Below, piece after piece: positions 18,510 to 27,593 of a stretch of 64,000 bases of DNA. Source of the DNA: an uncultured Clostridium sp. (GTDB lineage Bacteria > Bacillota > Clostridia > TANB77 > CAG-508); contig CANBHY010000005.1 in the NCBI GenBank assembly GCA_947368535.1, forward strand, positions 1 to 64,000, in the 5' to 3' direction. The notes under the pieces were generated by a model that was given only the letters and a program-made list of their open reading frames with translations, did no database searches and was not told the origin of the DNA. How positions within the stretch are numbered: position 1 is the stretch's first letter; the number at the start of each line of letters is the position of its first letter. The position numbers and the translations under genes were made by a program.

Positions 18510-19007
18510 ATGAAATTAAATGTTGTATTAGTAGAACCAGAAATACCACAAAACACAGGTAATATTGCTAGAACCTGTGCAGCAATAGGTGCAAAGCTAC
18601 ACTTAGTATATCCACTTGGATTTAATATAAGCGAAAAACAAGTAAAAAGAGCTGGTTTAGATTATTGGGACAAATTAGATATTGAAGAACATACATCTTT
18701 TAAGGATTTTTTAGAAAAATATAAGCCAGAAGAAAATAATATGTATTTTGTAACAACTAAAGGTCAACATGTCTATTCGGAAATAGAATATTCTAAACTT
18801 GCTGAAGTATTTGTTCTTTTTGGAAAAGAAACAAAAGGATTGCCTGAAGATACGTTAAAAAAATATTTAGAAAAAACTATAAGAATACCAATGAGAGAAA
18901 CAATTAGATCATTAAATTTATCAAACTCAGTAGCAATTGTGACATATGAAATATTCAAACAAAATGAATTCGGAGGATTAGAAAAAATATCAAAATATTT
19001 TCAGTAA
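18510..19007 (+). CDS. trmL: tRNA (cytidine/uridine-34 2'-O)-methyltransferase TrmL
   Basis: This is a SPOUT-class (trefoil knot) methyltransferase that modifies wobble position 34 of tRNA-Leu isoacceptors. The 165-aa product has the three SPOUT motifs: LVEPEIPQNTGNIARTCAA, VLFGKETKGLP and IPMRETIRSLNLSNSVAIVTYE. AAGGAG precedes the ATG. It lies next to (divergent from) a tRNA-Leu(UAA), a likely substrate, which is a suggestive though possibly accidental neighbour. Confidence 0.95.
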   Translation: MKLNVVLVEPEIPQNTGNIARTCAAIGAKLHLVYPLGFNISEKQVKRAGLDYWDKLDIEEHTSFKDFLEKYKPEENNMYFVTTKGQHVYSEIEYSKLAEVFVLFGKETKGLPEDTLKKYLEKTIRIPMRETIRSLNLSNSVAIVTYEIFKQNEFGGLEKISKYFQ

Positions 19008-19032
19008 ATATTTGTAAAAAACTAATAACTGA

Positions 19033-19062
19033 TTGAATAACTGAGTAAAATAATGTTATAAT
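19033..19062 (+). promoter_or_regulatory. Promoter of tmRNA
   Basis: TTGAAT (19033-19038) and TATAAT (19057-19062), spacer 18, lie 12 bases before the mature 5' end. Confidence 0.6.
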
Positions 19063-19074
19063 ATAAAGGTATAT

Positions 19075-19424
19075 GGGGATGTAATGGTCTCGACAGCTTT
19101 TCAGAAGTATAAAAAGCGAGTAGTGGAAGTACCTGGCCACTTAAAAAGGTACAAATTAAAAATAAACGCTGATAATAACGAATTAGCATTTGCTGCCTAA
19201 TTGCAGCAACGTCTTACTTTTGCAACCTACGGCTTAAGATAAGGCGCCGGTTAGTAGGAAACGAATCTATTGTTTTCTTTGGCAATAGAGGGACTCTAAA
19301 AGATATATTATAAAATCGTTTGTTTGTTAATGATTTTATAATGAAAAATAATAACAAACTGCACTCGGAGAAGTTTATATGGAAGAAATTCTGGACAGGA
19401 GTTCGACTCTCCTCATCTCCACCA
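19075..19424 (+). ncRNA. ssrA: Transfer-messenger RNA
   Basis: tmRNA rescues stalled ribosomes and tags the nascent protein for degradation. The tRNA-like ends pair (GGGGATG at 19075 with CATCTCC before CCA at 19422-19424), and the T arm GGAGTTCGACTCTCC and the standard TCGACAGC near the 5' end are present. The tag frame ends GCATTTGCTGCC-TAA at 19198-19200. If resume is GCT at 19168, the tag is ADNNELAFAA. The 350-base length is normal. Confidence 0.96.
19168..19200 (+). other. tmRNA proteolysis tag reading frame (ADNNELAFAA)
   Basis: GCT-GAT-AAT-AAC-GAA-TTA-... up to TAA at 19198-19200 gives a tag ending AFAA, close to the common ALAA degron. The resume codon is inferred from comparison with other tmRNAs. 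Confidence 0.8.
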
Positions 19425-19432
19425 AAAAAAGA

Positions 19433-19462
19433 CAGCCACCACAGGAAGTCCTGTGGTGGCTG
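19433..19462 (-). terminator. Terminator of the SleB-like gene
   Basis: A perfect 14-bp stem (CAGCCACCACAGGA / TCCTGTGGTGGCTG) followed on the minus strand by TCTTTTTTT. It starts nine bases from the tmRNA 3' end and separates two convergent genes. Confidence 0.85.
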
Positions 19463-19492
19463 AAACATGTGTATACAAAATGATATGAGATT

Positions 19493-20620
19493 TTATTTTT
19501 CTAAGGATAGCGCCTGAGACTTGCTAAGCCAATGACCATAAAAAACATGGTCATAAACCTCAATCGCAATAGGAACACGATCAATATGACGATTCCACAA
19601 TTGCTGTTCGTCTAAACCATTTGGAGCATAGTGATAAAAAGTATACTTAGAATATTGCTCCACATTATCAAGTTCAACATCATAATTTTCTAAAAAGATT
19701 TGTGTAGATGCCTGTAAGAGTAAGTGCGATACCTGGCTTCCTTGAAGGGCGATTTTTGTTGCTTCAATGGCAGATTCATTTGGAGTAATTACTTCTGTTC
19801 CCTGAGCAGTATAAACATGAATTCCACCATTTCCATCAGTTACCGTACAATAGCCCTTGTTAAGAATTGCCGCAATATCATTACCATATACACCTGAAGC
19901 CAATCGATCTCGAACATCTTCTGCAACTAAAACTTGACCTATAAAAGGCTGATTTGCAGACTCCCTATGAACAATTCGTGCAATAACCATGCTAAGTTCA
20001 TCAGATGTTTGATAAGCATACTCTGAATTGAAAATTTCTGATAAATTTACAGCTACATCACCATCAGAGATTAAATATTCGCTGAACTTTGGAATCCAAT
20101 AAAGATCTGATGTAGAATCCATATGTAAATAAACCGTAGATGGAACACCTAAGATATTTTGCACTTGCTCAGATTCGCTTTCAAGATCTTTTTCTGGATT
20201 GCATGTGATTTCTTGCTTTTGCTTGGATATATCGATTTGTACATAATCGCTGGTTACATGGAGCTTGTTCAATCCATCAATGTCAAATTTATGGATTTTT
20301 GTATTTCCATGAATTGTGATAATTTCTTGAACGTCTGGTAAATCTATGAGATTTTGTGCTAAGAATATTTCTGAACCAGTTGTTGCATTGGGTTTTCGTT
20401 CTACTTTCATTGAAGCTCTAACGGAATTACTTAGAACAGCAAACATCGTAAAAAAGGCAAGTATCATTACGACACTAATATGAATGCTCTTCAAAGTTGG
20501 TTTTCTTTCTATTCTTGGAGCTAAAGTAGTTGAATAACCTTTGCATAGTGCTTTGATTAGCTGTATTAAACAGCACCTCCGTTTGTTGTGACTTGTTTGT
20601 GGTTTCGATTTGTCTAACAT
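19493..20620 (-). CDS. Membrane-anchored SleB-like cell wall hydrolase (probable)
   Basis: The product is 375 aa: basic cytoplasmic start, one membrane helix (about residues 47-67), a linker of about 150 aa, then a region resembling the SleB/CwlJ-type hydrolase fold (IARIVHRESANQPFIGQVLVAEDV, DRLASG, DIAAILNKGY), where SleB proteins have the catalytic Glu in an A-x-E-x3-GE-x3-GQ pattern. The second acidic residue of that pattern is not kept, so activity is uncertain. It would act on peptidoglycan. AAAAGGAG precedes the ATG. GC-richer than neighbours, it sits directly behind tmRNA and contains an early in-frame CGG-AGG; a shift there would terminate after a few residues, so CGG must read as sense here. 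Confidence 0.55.
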   Translation of the reverse strand: MLDKSKPQTSHNKRRCCLIQLIKALCKGYSTTLAPRIERKPTLKSIHISVVMILAFFTMFAVLSNSVRASMKVERKPNATTGSEIFLAQNLIDLPDVQEIITIHGNTKIHKFDIDGLNKLHVTSDYVQIDISKQKQEITCNPEKDLESESEQVQNILGVPSTVYLHMDSTSDLYWIPKFSEYLISDGDVAVNLSEIFNSEYAYQTSDELSMVIARIVHRESANQPFIGQVLVAEDVRDRLASGVYGNDIAAILNKGYCTVTDGNGGIHVYTAQGTEVITPNESAIEATKIALQGSQVSHLLLQASTQIFLENYDVELDNVEQYSKYTFYHYAPNGLDEQQLWNRHIDRVPIAIEVYDHVFYGHWLSKSQALSLEK

Positions 20621-20754
20621 GTTTCTTTTCTCCTTTTCGTAATTATGAATTAGGACTCTGTTTTTGACACCCCTTTCTATACAAACAGAGATAATTATAG
20701 CATATTTTTATACCAGCTGACAAGATGTAATTTTAAATACTATAGCAACTTAAT

Positions 20755-20880
20755 TTAATTTTCATTCCTTGCTTCAAATATTTCATTAATTTGTTTTGAT
20801 ATTCTTCCTAATTCTATGTTTTTTTCTTCTTCATTTTTGTTTTTTAAATCTATGATTTTGTTGTCTTTTATTTTTTTCAT
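20755..20880 (-). CDS. Small charged protein, 41 aa
   Basis: The ATG at 20880 overlaps the TGA of the 907-aa gene (ATGA), and GGAGGCGA lies before it within that gene's end. The product is a Lys/Glu/Ile-rich helical peptide ending FEARNEN. It is the last gene of the 24116-20755 operon. Not recognised; the tight coupling supports it. Confidence 0.65.
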   Translation of the reverse strand: MKKIKDNKIIDLKNKNEEEKNIELGRISKQINEIFEARNEN

Positions 20881-23600
20881 CGTTCGCCTCCTGAAATAGC
20901 ATTTGCTGCTTTTAGATTACTTTGTCTATCCATCACATCTTCTCTTCTTAATCCATAAGTACTTTCTAAGTTTGTAATTGAATTAATTTGAGGTACTGCT
21001 CTTGTTTTGTCTTCTTCTCGTCTTTTTTCTTCAGCATATCTTTTAAGAAAATCAATCTTTTCCTTTGGTGCATGTTCTTGTATATTTTCGTTTCCATATC
21101 TACTACTATAATGTTCAACTTTTTTTACAAATCTTGATACTTCTGCGCTGCTTTCTTCGCCTTTTATTTTGTCTGACATTTCTTTAATTTTATTTTTTTC
21201 ACTTTCTTTAACTTTTTCTCTGTCTACTATTATTATTGGTACTCCAAATTCACTCGCAGCTTTTTTGGTTTTTATCCAAACAGGATCATTTTCTATATCT
21301 TCTAATTCGAAATGGCTTCTTTCTTTTACATATACTATATAATCTGGTTGCATTTTTGTTATATTTCCATTTTCATCGTGATTTAAAGTATTTATTACTA
21401 CTTCATTATAATTATTGTCTGTTTCTGTTTCTAATGTTTCTGGAAGAGTATACTTTCCTTTAAAACTTTGATTTATGCTGTCTCCTGTATAAAAAGGTGT
21501 ATGAGCATCTTTTTGATATATTGCATCAAAAGAATAATCTTCACATCCTTGTCCAAATCCTAATATAATTTCAGTATCATTTTCTCTTTTTAAAAGATTT
21601 TCATCAGTCATATATGATGCACAAGTATAATATCTTAAAACTTTATTATTTCTGTCTCCAGCTTTAGTTAGGCTATTCCATACATCTTGCGAATTTTCTT
21701 CACTACTTCCTACTCTTTTTACAATCATTGAAAAATCTGTGTTTGCATCAAAAACTTCAATTTCATTGCCATTATATGCTGTATTTCCTATTTTATCTTC
21801 TTGGCTTGGCGAATATAATTTTTCTTTATATCTTTTTTCATACATTTCTTTACTTTGTTCTATTAAAAATGTACTTGTTGATAAGTCAGTTTCAACTATA
21901 TAATCTAGTTCTGCAACCTTTTGTAATGTTTCTATATCATTACTTTCAAATATATTTTTTACTGCTTTAATTTGTTCTATTATACTTTCTTCATTTTTAT
22001 CTTTAGCTGTTACTTTTTCAATATCTGTAGCAAACTCTGAAACTATGCATTCTGCTTCGTTTAAATCCATATTATAGTATTTTTCTAATAAAGCTAATTT
22101 AACTCTATCTATTTCAGAAAGTTGCTTAAATTTTGATAGATATTTACTAACATCTTCTGTCATTTGTTCATCATCTAGTTTCGGATTATATAAAACTGTA
22201 TTGCATACAACCTCTTTTATTTCTGAAAAATGTTCTAACTCTTTTTTACTTGTTATATTAAAAACATTATTCGAATTATTTAATTCTAATTCTTTCCTCT
22301 TTTTTTCATCCATTTCTATTCTAGATAGTTGTTCATGAAAAAATCTCTTATGAGACCATCTCTTTGAAAATAAAAATGTTAATGTTTCTATATCTTCTTG
22401 AGTTATTTTATTTCCAGCTTGTGCTTGTTCGTATAAATCATCAATTAATTCATCATAATATCCGTCAGATAAGTTATTTAAAATATTTTCTTCAAATCTG
22501 TTCCATCTGTTTGTTTTTGAATTTACGACTTGTGTCATTCTATTGTATAGATTTAATTTATATGGTGATAGTTCTATAATTTGTTTCTGTACTTGTTCAT
22601 TTTTTGCAATTATTTGCATTTTATAATCTGGTATAGTCTCATATTTTTCATCTAGCATTTTAAAATCTAAAGTTTCTAAAACAGTATCATCTTTATTGTA
22701 CAACTTACTAATTCTTAGTAAACTGCCTTGTAATTTATCATTTTGACTAAAAAACTGTTGTAACTCTTCTTTACTAAAAAATTTGTTAAAAAATTTTTCT
22801 AAATTATTTGGTCCAATGTTATCAAATACGTTTTGCATTAATTCTGGATTTTCTTTTATTACTTTCATGCACTCTTCTGATTCAATAATACTTTCTAATA
22901 TATTATCGTTTGGTATTTCTTTTTGTTTTAATAATTTTATATATTTTCTTATAAATTCTTTATTTTTTATTAATTCTGCACTTAATATATTTTTAGTTCT
23001 TAAAGTTTCTTTAATATCATTTGAAAAATTATTTAATAAATCTTGATAATAATTTTCTGCTAATTGAGGAATATTTTTTAAATGATTTGGTGAATTATCT
23101 GATAACTTATATCCTTTTTGTATTGCTAAATGTGTTATTTGATTAGCCAATTCTACATCTTCAAATATACTTTCATCTAGAGCTTCTATAGCTGATCTTA
23201 CTTTATAATTCTCTCTTCCTTGATTTATATAATTTTCTTGTAAATCTTTTTCTCTTCCTATATATTCTAATACTAATTTTTTAGCTTCTTCTCCTAATAA
23301 AATTTTGTTACTTTTTGAACTTATTTGATATCCTCTTTTCAACGCTGTATCTATTATTTCGTTTTCAGGTATTTTTTCATTTGATAATTCTTCTAACAAT
23401 ATATAGTCAGGTACTTCATCTAAGTAATAACAATTTTTTCTTATTGTATTTAATATTAATTTTTTATTTTGTTTTAAAAAATCCGGCGATTTTTCGGATA
23501 ATGTATAGTTTCTATTTATTTTTGATTTTATAAATTCGACTGCATCATTTATTCGTTTTCTTATTCCATTTTTTTGTGGCATTGGAGTTTTATCTTCCAT
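20877..23600 (-). CDS. Large protein of unknown function with N-terminal repeats, 907 aa
   Basis: I do not recognise this protein. It is soluble with no signal or membrane segment. In the first 200 residues a motif of the type GYxLSxxSPxxL recurs about three times (NYTLSEKSPDFLKQN, GYQISSKSNKILLGE, GYKLSDNSPNHLKNI), each followed by a helical stretch. The middle (200-580) is Asn/Glu/Leu-rich helix. The C-terminal 300 residues form a separate block with conserved-looking patches (ILGFGQGCEDYSFDAIY, PDYIVYVKERSHFELED, EFGVPIIIVDREK) that resemble an alpha/beta enzyme core. It is coupled to small genes on both sides (23620, 20755). The architecture could be a toxin, effector or nucleotide-processing enzyme with its helpers; that is conjecture. 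Confidence 0.75.
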   Translation of the reverse strand: MEDKTPMPQKNGIRKRINDAVEFIKSKINRNYTLSEKSPDFLKQNKKLILNTIRKNCYYLDEVPDYILLEELSNEKIPENEIIDTALKRGYQISSKSNKILLGEEAKKLVLEYIGREKDLQENYINQGRENYKVRSAIEALDESIFEDVELANQITHLAIQKGYKLSDNSPNHLKNIPQLAENYYQDLLNNFSNDIKETLRTKNILSAELIKNKEFIRKYIKLLKQKEIPNDNILESIIESEECMKVIKENPELMQNVFDNIGPNNLEKFFNKFFSKEELQQFFSQNDKLQGSLLRISKLYNKDDTVLETLDFKMLDEKYETIPDYKMQIIAKNEQVQKQIIELSPYKLNLYNRMTQVVNSKTNRWNRFEENILNNLSDGYYDELIDDLYEQAQAGNKITQEDIETLTFLFSKRWSHKRFFHEQLSRIEMDEKKRKELELNNSNNVFNITSKKELEHFSEIKEVVCNTVLYNPKLDDEQMTEDVSKYLSKFKQLSEIDRVKLALLEKYYNMDLNEAECIVSEFATDIEKVTAKDKNEESIIEQIKAVKNIFESNDIETLQKVAELDYIVETDLSTSTFLIEQSKEMYEKRYKEKLYSPSQEDKIGNTAYNGNEIEVFDANTDFSMIVKRVGSSEENSQDVWNSLTKAGDRNNKVLRYYTCASYMTDENLLKRENDTEIILGFGQGCEDYSFDAIYQKDAHTPFYTGDSINQSFKGKYTLPETLETETDNNYNEVVINTLNHDENGNITKMQPDYIVYVKERSHFELEDIENDPVWIKTKKAASEFGVPIIIVDREKVKESEKNKIKEMSDKIKGEESSAEVSRFVKKVEHYSSRYGNENIQEHAPKEKIDFLKRYAEEKRREEDKTRAVPQINSITNLESTYGLRREDVMDRQSNLKAANAISGGER

Positions 23601-23619
23601 CTTTTGTACCCCATTTTTA

Positions 23620-23910
23620 TTATTTATTATCTTTATAATTATTTACATTATATTTTGTTATTAGTTTTTGTTTATGTTCATCTTCTGACCAATATTTTAT
23701 ATTAATTAGTGCTAATAATGTTTTTGTATTTTCATTTAAATTTTGACTACTAAGAGCGTACTTTGGATTTATGTGTTCAACATATTCTTTTGATGCGTTT
23801 TCTTCAAAATATTCAATTAGCTGTCTTGGTATTTTATTAGTAATAGATGTATCCATGTACTTCAGAATTTCTAATGTTTCTGAATATGATTCTCTTATAT
23901 TTTTTCTCAT
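23620..23910 (-). CDS. Small protein of unknown function, 96 aa
   Basis: The start overlaps the stop of the gene upstream (ATGA at 23907-23910). The product is helical and charged, with a central PRQLIEYFEENASKEYVEHI stretch, and no signal or membrane segment. The PRQLIEYFE helix and the hydrophobic LLALINIKYW segment that follows look like a bacterial regulator or antitoxin-like fold but I cannot name a family. It sits between a coiled-coil protein and the 907-aa protein in one operon. Confidence 0.7.
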   Translation of the reverse strand: MRKNIRESYSETLEILKYMDTSITNKIPRQLIEYFEENASKEYVEHINPKYALSSQNLNENTKTLLALINIKYWSEDEHKQKLITKYNVNNYKDNK

Positions 23911-24116
23911 TCCGCATCACTCCCTTTTTTGTAGTATTTAGATATTACATCAATTTGTTTATTTATATCTTGCATTTTTACATTTTTCGTAGCATCTTCT
24001 ATTTCTTTTATACTAATCATATAGTCTAATTCTTCATGCTCTTCGTAAAATTCTTCTTCAATTTCTTTTAATTCTTCTAATTGTTTTTTTACTTTTTGTA
24101 TATTATTTTCTTTCAT
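23907..24116 (-). CDS. Small coiled-coil protein, 69 aa
   Basis: This is the first gene of the four-gene operon ending at 20755. GAGGGAAG precedes the ATG. The product is a strongly acidic coiled coil (KKQLEELKEIEEEFYEEHEELD) followed by a basic helix. Overlap with the next start implies coupled translation. Not recognised. Confidence 0.7.
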   Translation of the reverse strand: MKENNIQKVKKQLEELKEIEEEFYEEHEELDYMISIKEIEDATKNVKMQDINKQIDVISKYYKKGSDAE

Positions 24117-24187
24117 TTTTCTTCCCTCAAAATTATTCTATATAAATATTATATCAATATTTTAGTCTTTATCAAGATAATTTTAAA

Positions 24188-24212
24188 AAACTCCAGGGGA
24201 ACTGGAGTTTTT
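24188..24212. terminator. Hairpin terminator between spoVG and the unknown operon
   Basis: Arms AAACTCCAG / CTGGAGTTT with loop GGGAA and T runs on both strands. Confidence 0.65.
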
Positions 24213-24232
24213 ATTGGATAGAAACTAATAAA

Positions 24233-24253
24233 AGAGCACGACGAACGTACTCT
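24233..24253 (-). terminator. Terminator of spoVG
   Basis: Arms AGAGCACG / CGTACTCT (one G-T pair) just past the spoVG stop, followed on the minus strand by TTTTATT. Confidence 0.6.
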
Positions 24254-24262
24254 TTATATTTA

Positions 24263-24538
24263 TTATTCTTCTGCTGACTCTGTTTCTGGAGCTTCATAAG
24301 CTTCTAAAATAGCTTTTTGAATTTTCTCTCTAGTTTCAGCATTAATTGGATGAGCTATATCTTTGAACTCTCCACTATTAGGGATTTTTCTGCTAGGCAT
24401 AGCAATAAATAATCCATTTTGTGATTCGATAACTTTAATATCATGAACTGCGAATTCATTATCGAATGTTACAGAAGCAACAGCTTTCATTCTGTTTTCT
24501 GAATTTACTTTTCTTAAACGTACATCTGTTATTTGCAT
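24263..24538 (-). CDS. spoVG: Septation/sporulation regulator SpoVG
   Basis: SpoVG is a small RNA- and DNA-binding regulator affecting sporulation, septation and surface genes. The 91-aa product begins [20 protein letters not shown], the highly conserved start, and contains [30 protein letters not shown] and [13 protein letters not shown]. The start at 24538 matches the family; an upstream in-frame TTG (24556) lies within the ribosome binding region GGAAGGCGGTG. It is monocistronic, divergent from murC. Confidence 0.96.
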   Translation of the reverse strand: MQITDVRLRKVNSENRMKAVASVTFDNEFAVHDIKVIESQNGLFIAMPSRKIPNSGEFKDIAHPINAETREKIQKAILEAYEAPETESAEE

Positions 24539-24700
24539 TTGTGCACCGCCTTCCAATGTTTTAAAAATTATACATATAAAGTCTTATAACTTTTCTATAT
24601 GTACATTTATTATATTCGCCAAAAAAACTTTTTTTCCTTCTATTTTTTACACCTTTTTTAAATTATTTTTTCCTTATTCTTCTAAAATCCTTTTTTTTGG

Positions 24701-24729
24701 TTGAAATTTATTGAAAAAAAGTGTATAAT
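24701..24729 (+). promoter_or_regulatory. SigA-type promoter of murC
   Basis: TTGAAA (24701-24706) and TATAAT (24724-24729), spacer 17, lie 51 bases before the start codon. Confidence 0.7.
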
Positions 24730-24780
24730 TCAGGTGTTAGATAAAAAGTTACTACATATATTTATAAGGGAAGTGTTTAT

Positions 24781-26166
24781 ATGAAATTGATGTTAGATAG
24801 TTTAGATAATTTTAATCATATCCATTTAATTGGTATTGGCGGTGTTAGCATGAGTGCTATTGCTGAAACTTTAAATAAATGGGGCTATAGAGTTACTGGT
24901 TCAGATGCTACTAGAAGTCCATATACTGATAGACTTGTAGATGCTGGAATTAAAGTAACTATTGGTCATGACCTTTCTAACTCAAAAGCTGCTGATTTAA
25001 TTATTTTTTCTGCTGCTATTAAAGATACTGACCCCGAAATGGTACTTGCTAAACAGTTTAATATTCCTACTGTTACTCGTGGCGAGTTTGTTGGATATTT
25101 AACTAGACGTTATGAAGAAAGTATTTGTGTTTCTGGTACTCATGGTAAAACTACTACTACTTCAATGATTTCATTATGTTTTTTAGAAGCTCGCTTAGAT
25201 CCTACAATTCAAGTTGGCGCTACTTTAAAACAAATTAATGGTAATTGTACTGTCGGTGATAGTGATTATTTTATACTAGAAGCTTGCGAATATATGGAAA
25301 ACTTTTTACGTTTTTCACCTAAAACAGAAATTGTTTTAAATATAGATAATGATCATTTAGATTATTTTAAAACTTTTGATAATATCAAAAAAGCTTTCGT
25401 TAAATATGCAGAACTTTTACCTCAAAATGGTGCTTTAATTACTAATGCTGATGATTCTGCTTGTTTAGAACTTAAAGATCATGTTGCAGGTAAATTTATT
25501 ACTTATGGTATAGAAAATACTTCTGCTGATTATGTTGCTAAAAACATTAAGCATAATGCTCTTGGTTATTCAGAATTTGATGTATTTTGTGATAGCAAAT
25601 TTTATATGCATGTTAGACTTTCTGTTGCAGGAAAACATAATGTTGCTAATGCTTTAGCTTGTATAGCTCTTTGCTCATATTATGAAATTGATAAAAACAC
25701 AATTTATTCTGCACTTTTAAAATTTACTGGTGCTAACCGTAGATTAGAATATATTGGTTCTTATCACAATGTTTCTGTTTATGATGATTATGGACATCAC
25801 CCTACTGAGATTACAGCTGTTTGCAAGGCTATTGCTGATAAGGATTTTAGAGAGTCTTGGGTTATATTCCAGCCTCATACTTATAGTAGAACAAAAAATT
25901 TATTAGATGAATTTGCTCGTTCTCTTTTAGGTTTTGATAACATTATTGTTACTGATATATATGCTGCTCGTGAGCAGAATAATGAAAATATCTCTTCTGT
26001 TGATTTAGTTAAAAAGATTAAAGAATATGGAAAAGATGCTTTATATATTAAAAAATTTGAAAATATAGTTTCACATATTAGAACTAATGCTAAAGCAAAT
26101 GATTTGGTTTTAACTTTAGGTGCTGGTACTATTACTCAAGTTGGCCCCGAAATTATTAAACCTTAA
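24781..26166 (+). CDS. murC: UDP-N-acetylmuramate-L-alanine ligase
   Basis: MurC adds L-alanine to UDP-MurNAc, the first peptide step of peptidoglycan synthesis in the cytoplasm. The 461-aa product has the N-terminal Rossmann motif (HLIGIGGVSMSAIAE), P-loop (GTHGKTTTTSMIS), the Mur signature (LEACEYMENFLRFSP, LNIDNDHLDYF), the substrate loop (GANRRLEYIG) and the C-terminal YDDYGHHPTEI and QPHTYSRTK motifs. AAGGGAAGTG precedes the ATG. It stands alone between its own promoter and terminator. Confidence 0.97.
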   Translation: MKLMLDSLDNFNHIHLIGIGGVSMSAIAETLNKWGYRVTGSDATRSPYTDRLVDAGIKVTIGHDLSNSKAADLIIFSAAIKDTDPEMVLAKQFNIPTVTRGEFVGYLTRRYEESICVSGTHGKTTTTSMISLCFLEARLDPTIQVGATLKQINGNCTVGDSDYFILEACEYMENFLRFSPKTEIVLNIDNDHLDYFKTFDNIKKAFVKYAELLPQNGALITNADDSACLELKDHVAGKFITYGIENTSADYVAKNIKHNALGYSEFDVFCDSKFYMHVRLSVAGKHNVANALACIALCSYYEIDKNTIYSALLKFTGANRRLEYIGSYHNVSVYDDYGHHPTEITAVCKAIADKDFRESWVIFQPHTYSRTKNLLDEFARSLLGFDNIIVTDIYAAREQNNENISSVDLVKKIKEYGKDALYIKKFENIVSHIRTNAKANDLVLTLGAGTITQVGPEIIKP

Positions 26167-26188
26167 GTATAAATTAATATGAATGTTT

Positions 26189-26222
26189 AAAAAGTGTCAA
26201 TATTTTCAATTGACACTTTTTT
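26189..26222. terminator. Terminator of murC
   Basis: Arms AAAAAGTGTCAA / TTGACACTTTTT with T runs on both strands; also serves the convergent spoIVB side. Confidence 0.85.
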
Positions 26223-26267
26223 GTTGTTTAATTATTTTGAATAGTTGCTATTTTACAATAATGATAT

Positions 26268-27467
26268 TTATTTTATCATTTCTTTTATCATTATATCTGA
26301 GAATACTCCATATCCTACACTCGGATCTGATACTAATACGTTTGTTAATACTCCAATTATTTTATCATTTTGAATTATTGGTGATCCACTCATTCCACAG
26401 ATTATTCCTCCTGTTTTATCTAGTAGTCTTTCGTCTGTTATTTTTAGTTTCATACTTTTGTTATCAGAGTTGTTTTCTTGATATATGTCTGTTATTTCAA
26501 TTTCAAATTCTTCTAATTTATTATTTTCTAGTGTAGAAATTATTGTTGCTTTACCTTCTTGTATATCACTTCTTAGTGCAATTTCTATTCCATCTTTATA
26601 TTTTTCTAAAGTCTTTGGTGTTTCTACTAAACTTCCAAATATTCCAAAGTTGGTATTTTGGTTTACATGTCCGATAGATGATTCTTTTGATATACTTCCT
26701 TTTATTTCTCCTGGAAAACCTTTTTGTCCTTTAGTTATTGTTATTATTCTAGAGTTTACCATTTCCCCTTTTTCTATGTTTAATAACTCTCCTGTATCTG
26801 AATCTGATATTCCATGACCTAGTGCTGCAAACTTTTTGCTAGTAGGATCATAAAAAGACATTGTTCCCACTCCGCTTGCACTATCTCTAACCCATAGTCC
26901 TATTTTATATTCATGTTCTGATATTTTTATTGGTGTTATATTTCCTGTTTTTATTTCTCCATTACTTGCGTATTTTATTTCTAACGTTCTTCCTTTAGAT
27001 TCGTTTATTATTTTTTGAAGAGTTTTACTTGTATCTATTTCTTTTTTATCTATTTCTAATATTGTGTCCCCTTCTTTTATATCTAAGTGTTCATATGGCT
27101 TTTTGGCTTGTCCATCGTTTGTTATTATTTCTGTGCTTCCTATTACTAGTACTCCATTTGTATATAGTTTTAATCCTATTAGATTACCTGTTGGTATTAC
27201 TTTTACTTTTGGATATACTGTTACCGAAACTTCTTTTACTTTTATATTTCCTAATAGTTTTACATCTACTTTTTTGTTTTCTGTTACTTGATTTTTCCAT
27301 ACTTCTTTTGAGTCTGATGTATATGATAAATTTAATCCATATAATTTCTTTATTTTTATTTCTTCGCCTTCAAGTAATACTATTTTTTTTGGTATTTGAC
27401 TTATGTTGCTTATATATAAAAGCATTATTGTTAATACTAAAATTATAAAAAAGTATTTTTTTCTCAT
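26268..27467 (-). CDS. spoIVB: SpoIVB serine peptidase (stage IV sporulation)
   Basis: SpoIVB is secreted from the forespore and cleaves the SpoIVFA inhibitor, switching on SpoIVFB and hence sigma-K. The 399-aa product has a membrane anchor (residues 5-21), a PDZ domain (about 100-165, with EHLDIKEGDTILEIDKKEI) and the S55 peptidase domain with catalytic His218 (ALGHGISD) and Ser360 in GMSGSP. Length fits the family (about 400-430 aa). GAGGTACAAAA precedes the ATG. The gene is usually next to recN and spo0A; here it is beside murC and before the Tad-like operon. Confidence 0.95.
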   Translation of the reverse strand: MRKKYFFIILVLTIMLLYISNISQIPKKIVLLEGEEIKIKKLYGLNLSYTSDSKEVWKNQVTENKKVDVKLLGNIKVKEVSVTVYPKVKVIPTGNLIGLKLYTNGVLVIGSTEIITNDGQAKKPYEHLDIKEGDTILEIDKKEIDTSKTLQKIINESKGRTLEIKYASNGEIKTGNITPIKISEHEYKIGLWVRDSASGVGTMSFYDPTSKKFAALGHGISDSDTGELLNIEKGEMVNSRIITITKGQKGFPGEIKGSISKESSIGHVNQNTNFGIFGSLVETPKTLEKYKDGIEIALRSDIQEGKATIISTLENNKLEEFEIEITDIYQENNSDNKSMKLKITDERLLDKTGGIICGMSGSPIIQNDKIIGVLTNVLVSDPSVGYGVFSDIMIKEMIK

Positions 27468-27557
27468 TTTTGTACCTCTTTATAATTTTTTGTTTTTTAA
27501 CTTAATTTTATACTGGTAATTTTAATTTGATTTTTTAAATTTGAATTTAAAAAGAAA

Positions 27558-27586
27558 AAAACAAACTTTAAAATAAAGTTTGTTTT
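27558..27586 (-). terminator. Terminator of the Tad-like operon
   Basis: Arms AAACAAACTTTA / TAAAGTTTGTTT lie seven bases past the stop of the last pilus gene, followed by T-rich sequence on the minus strand. Confidence 0.8.
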
Positions 27587-27593
27587 TGTTTTA

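Noticed and set aside
19075..19424. Reading the tmRNA region as a minus-strand protein gene
   Set aside because: The tRNA-like ends, T arm and tag frame fix it as ssrA; the antisense frame has no site and no family.
20560..20620. CGG-AGG near the start of the SleB-like gene as a sixth shift site
   Set aside because: A +1 shift there ends at TAA after four codons, while the zero frame stays open for 375 codons.
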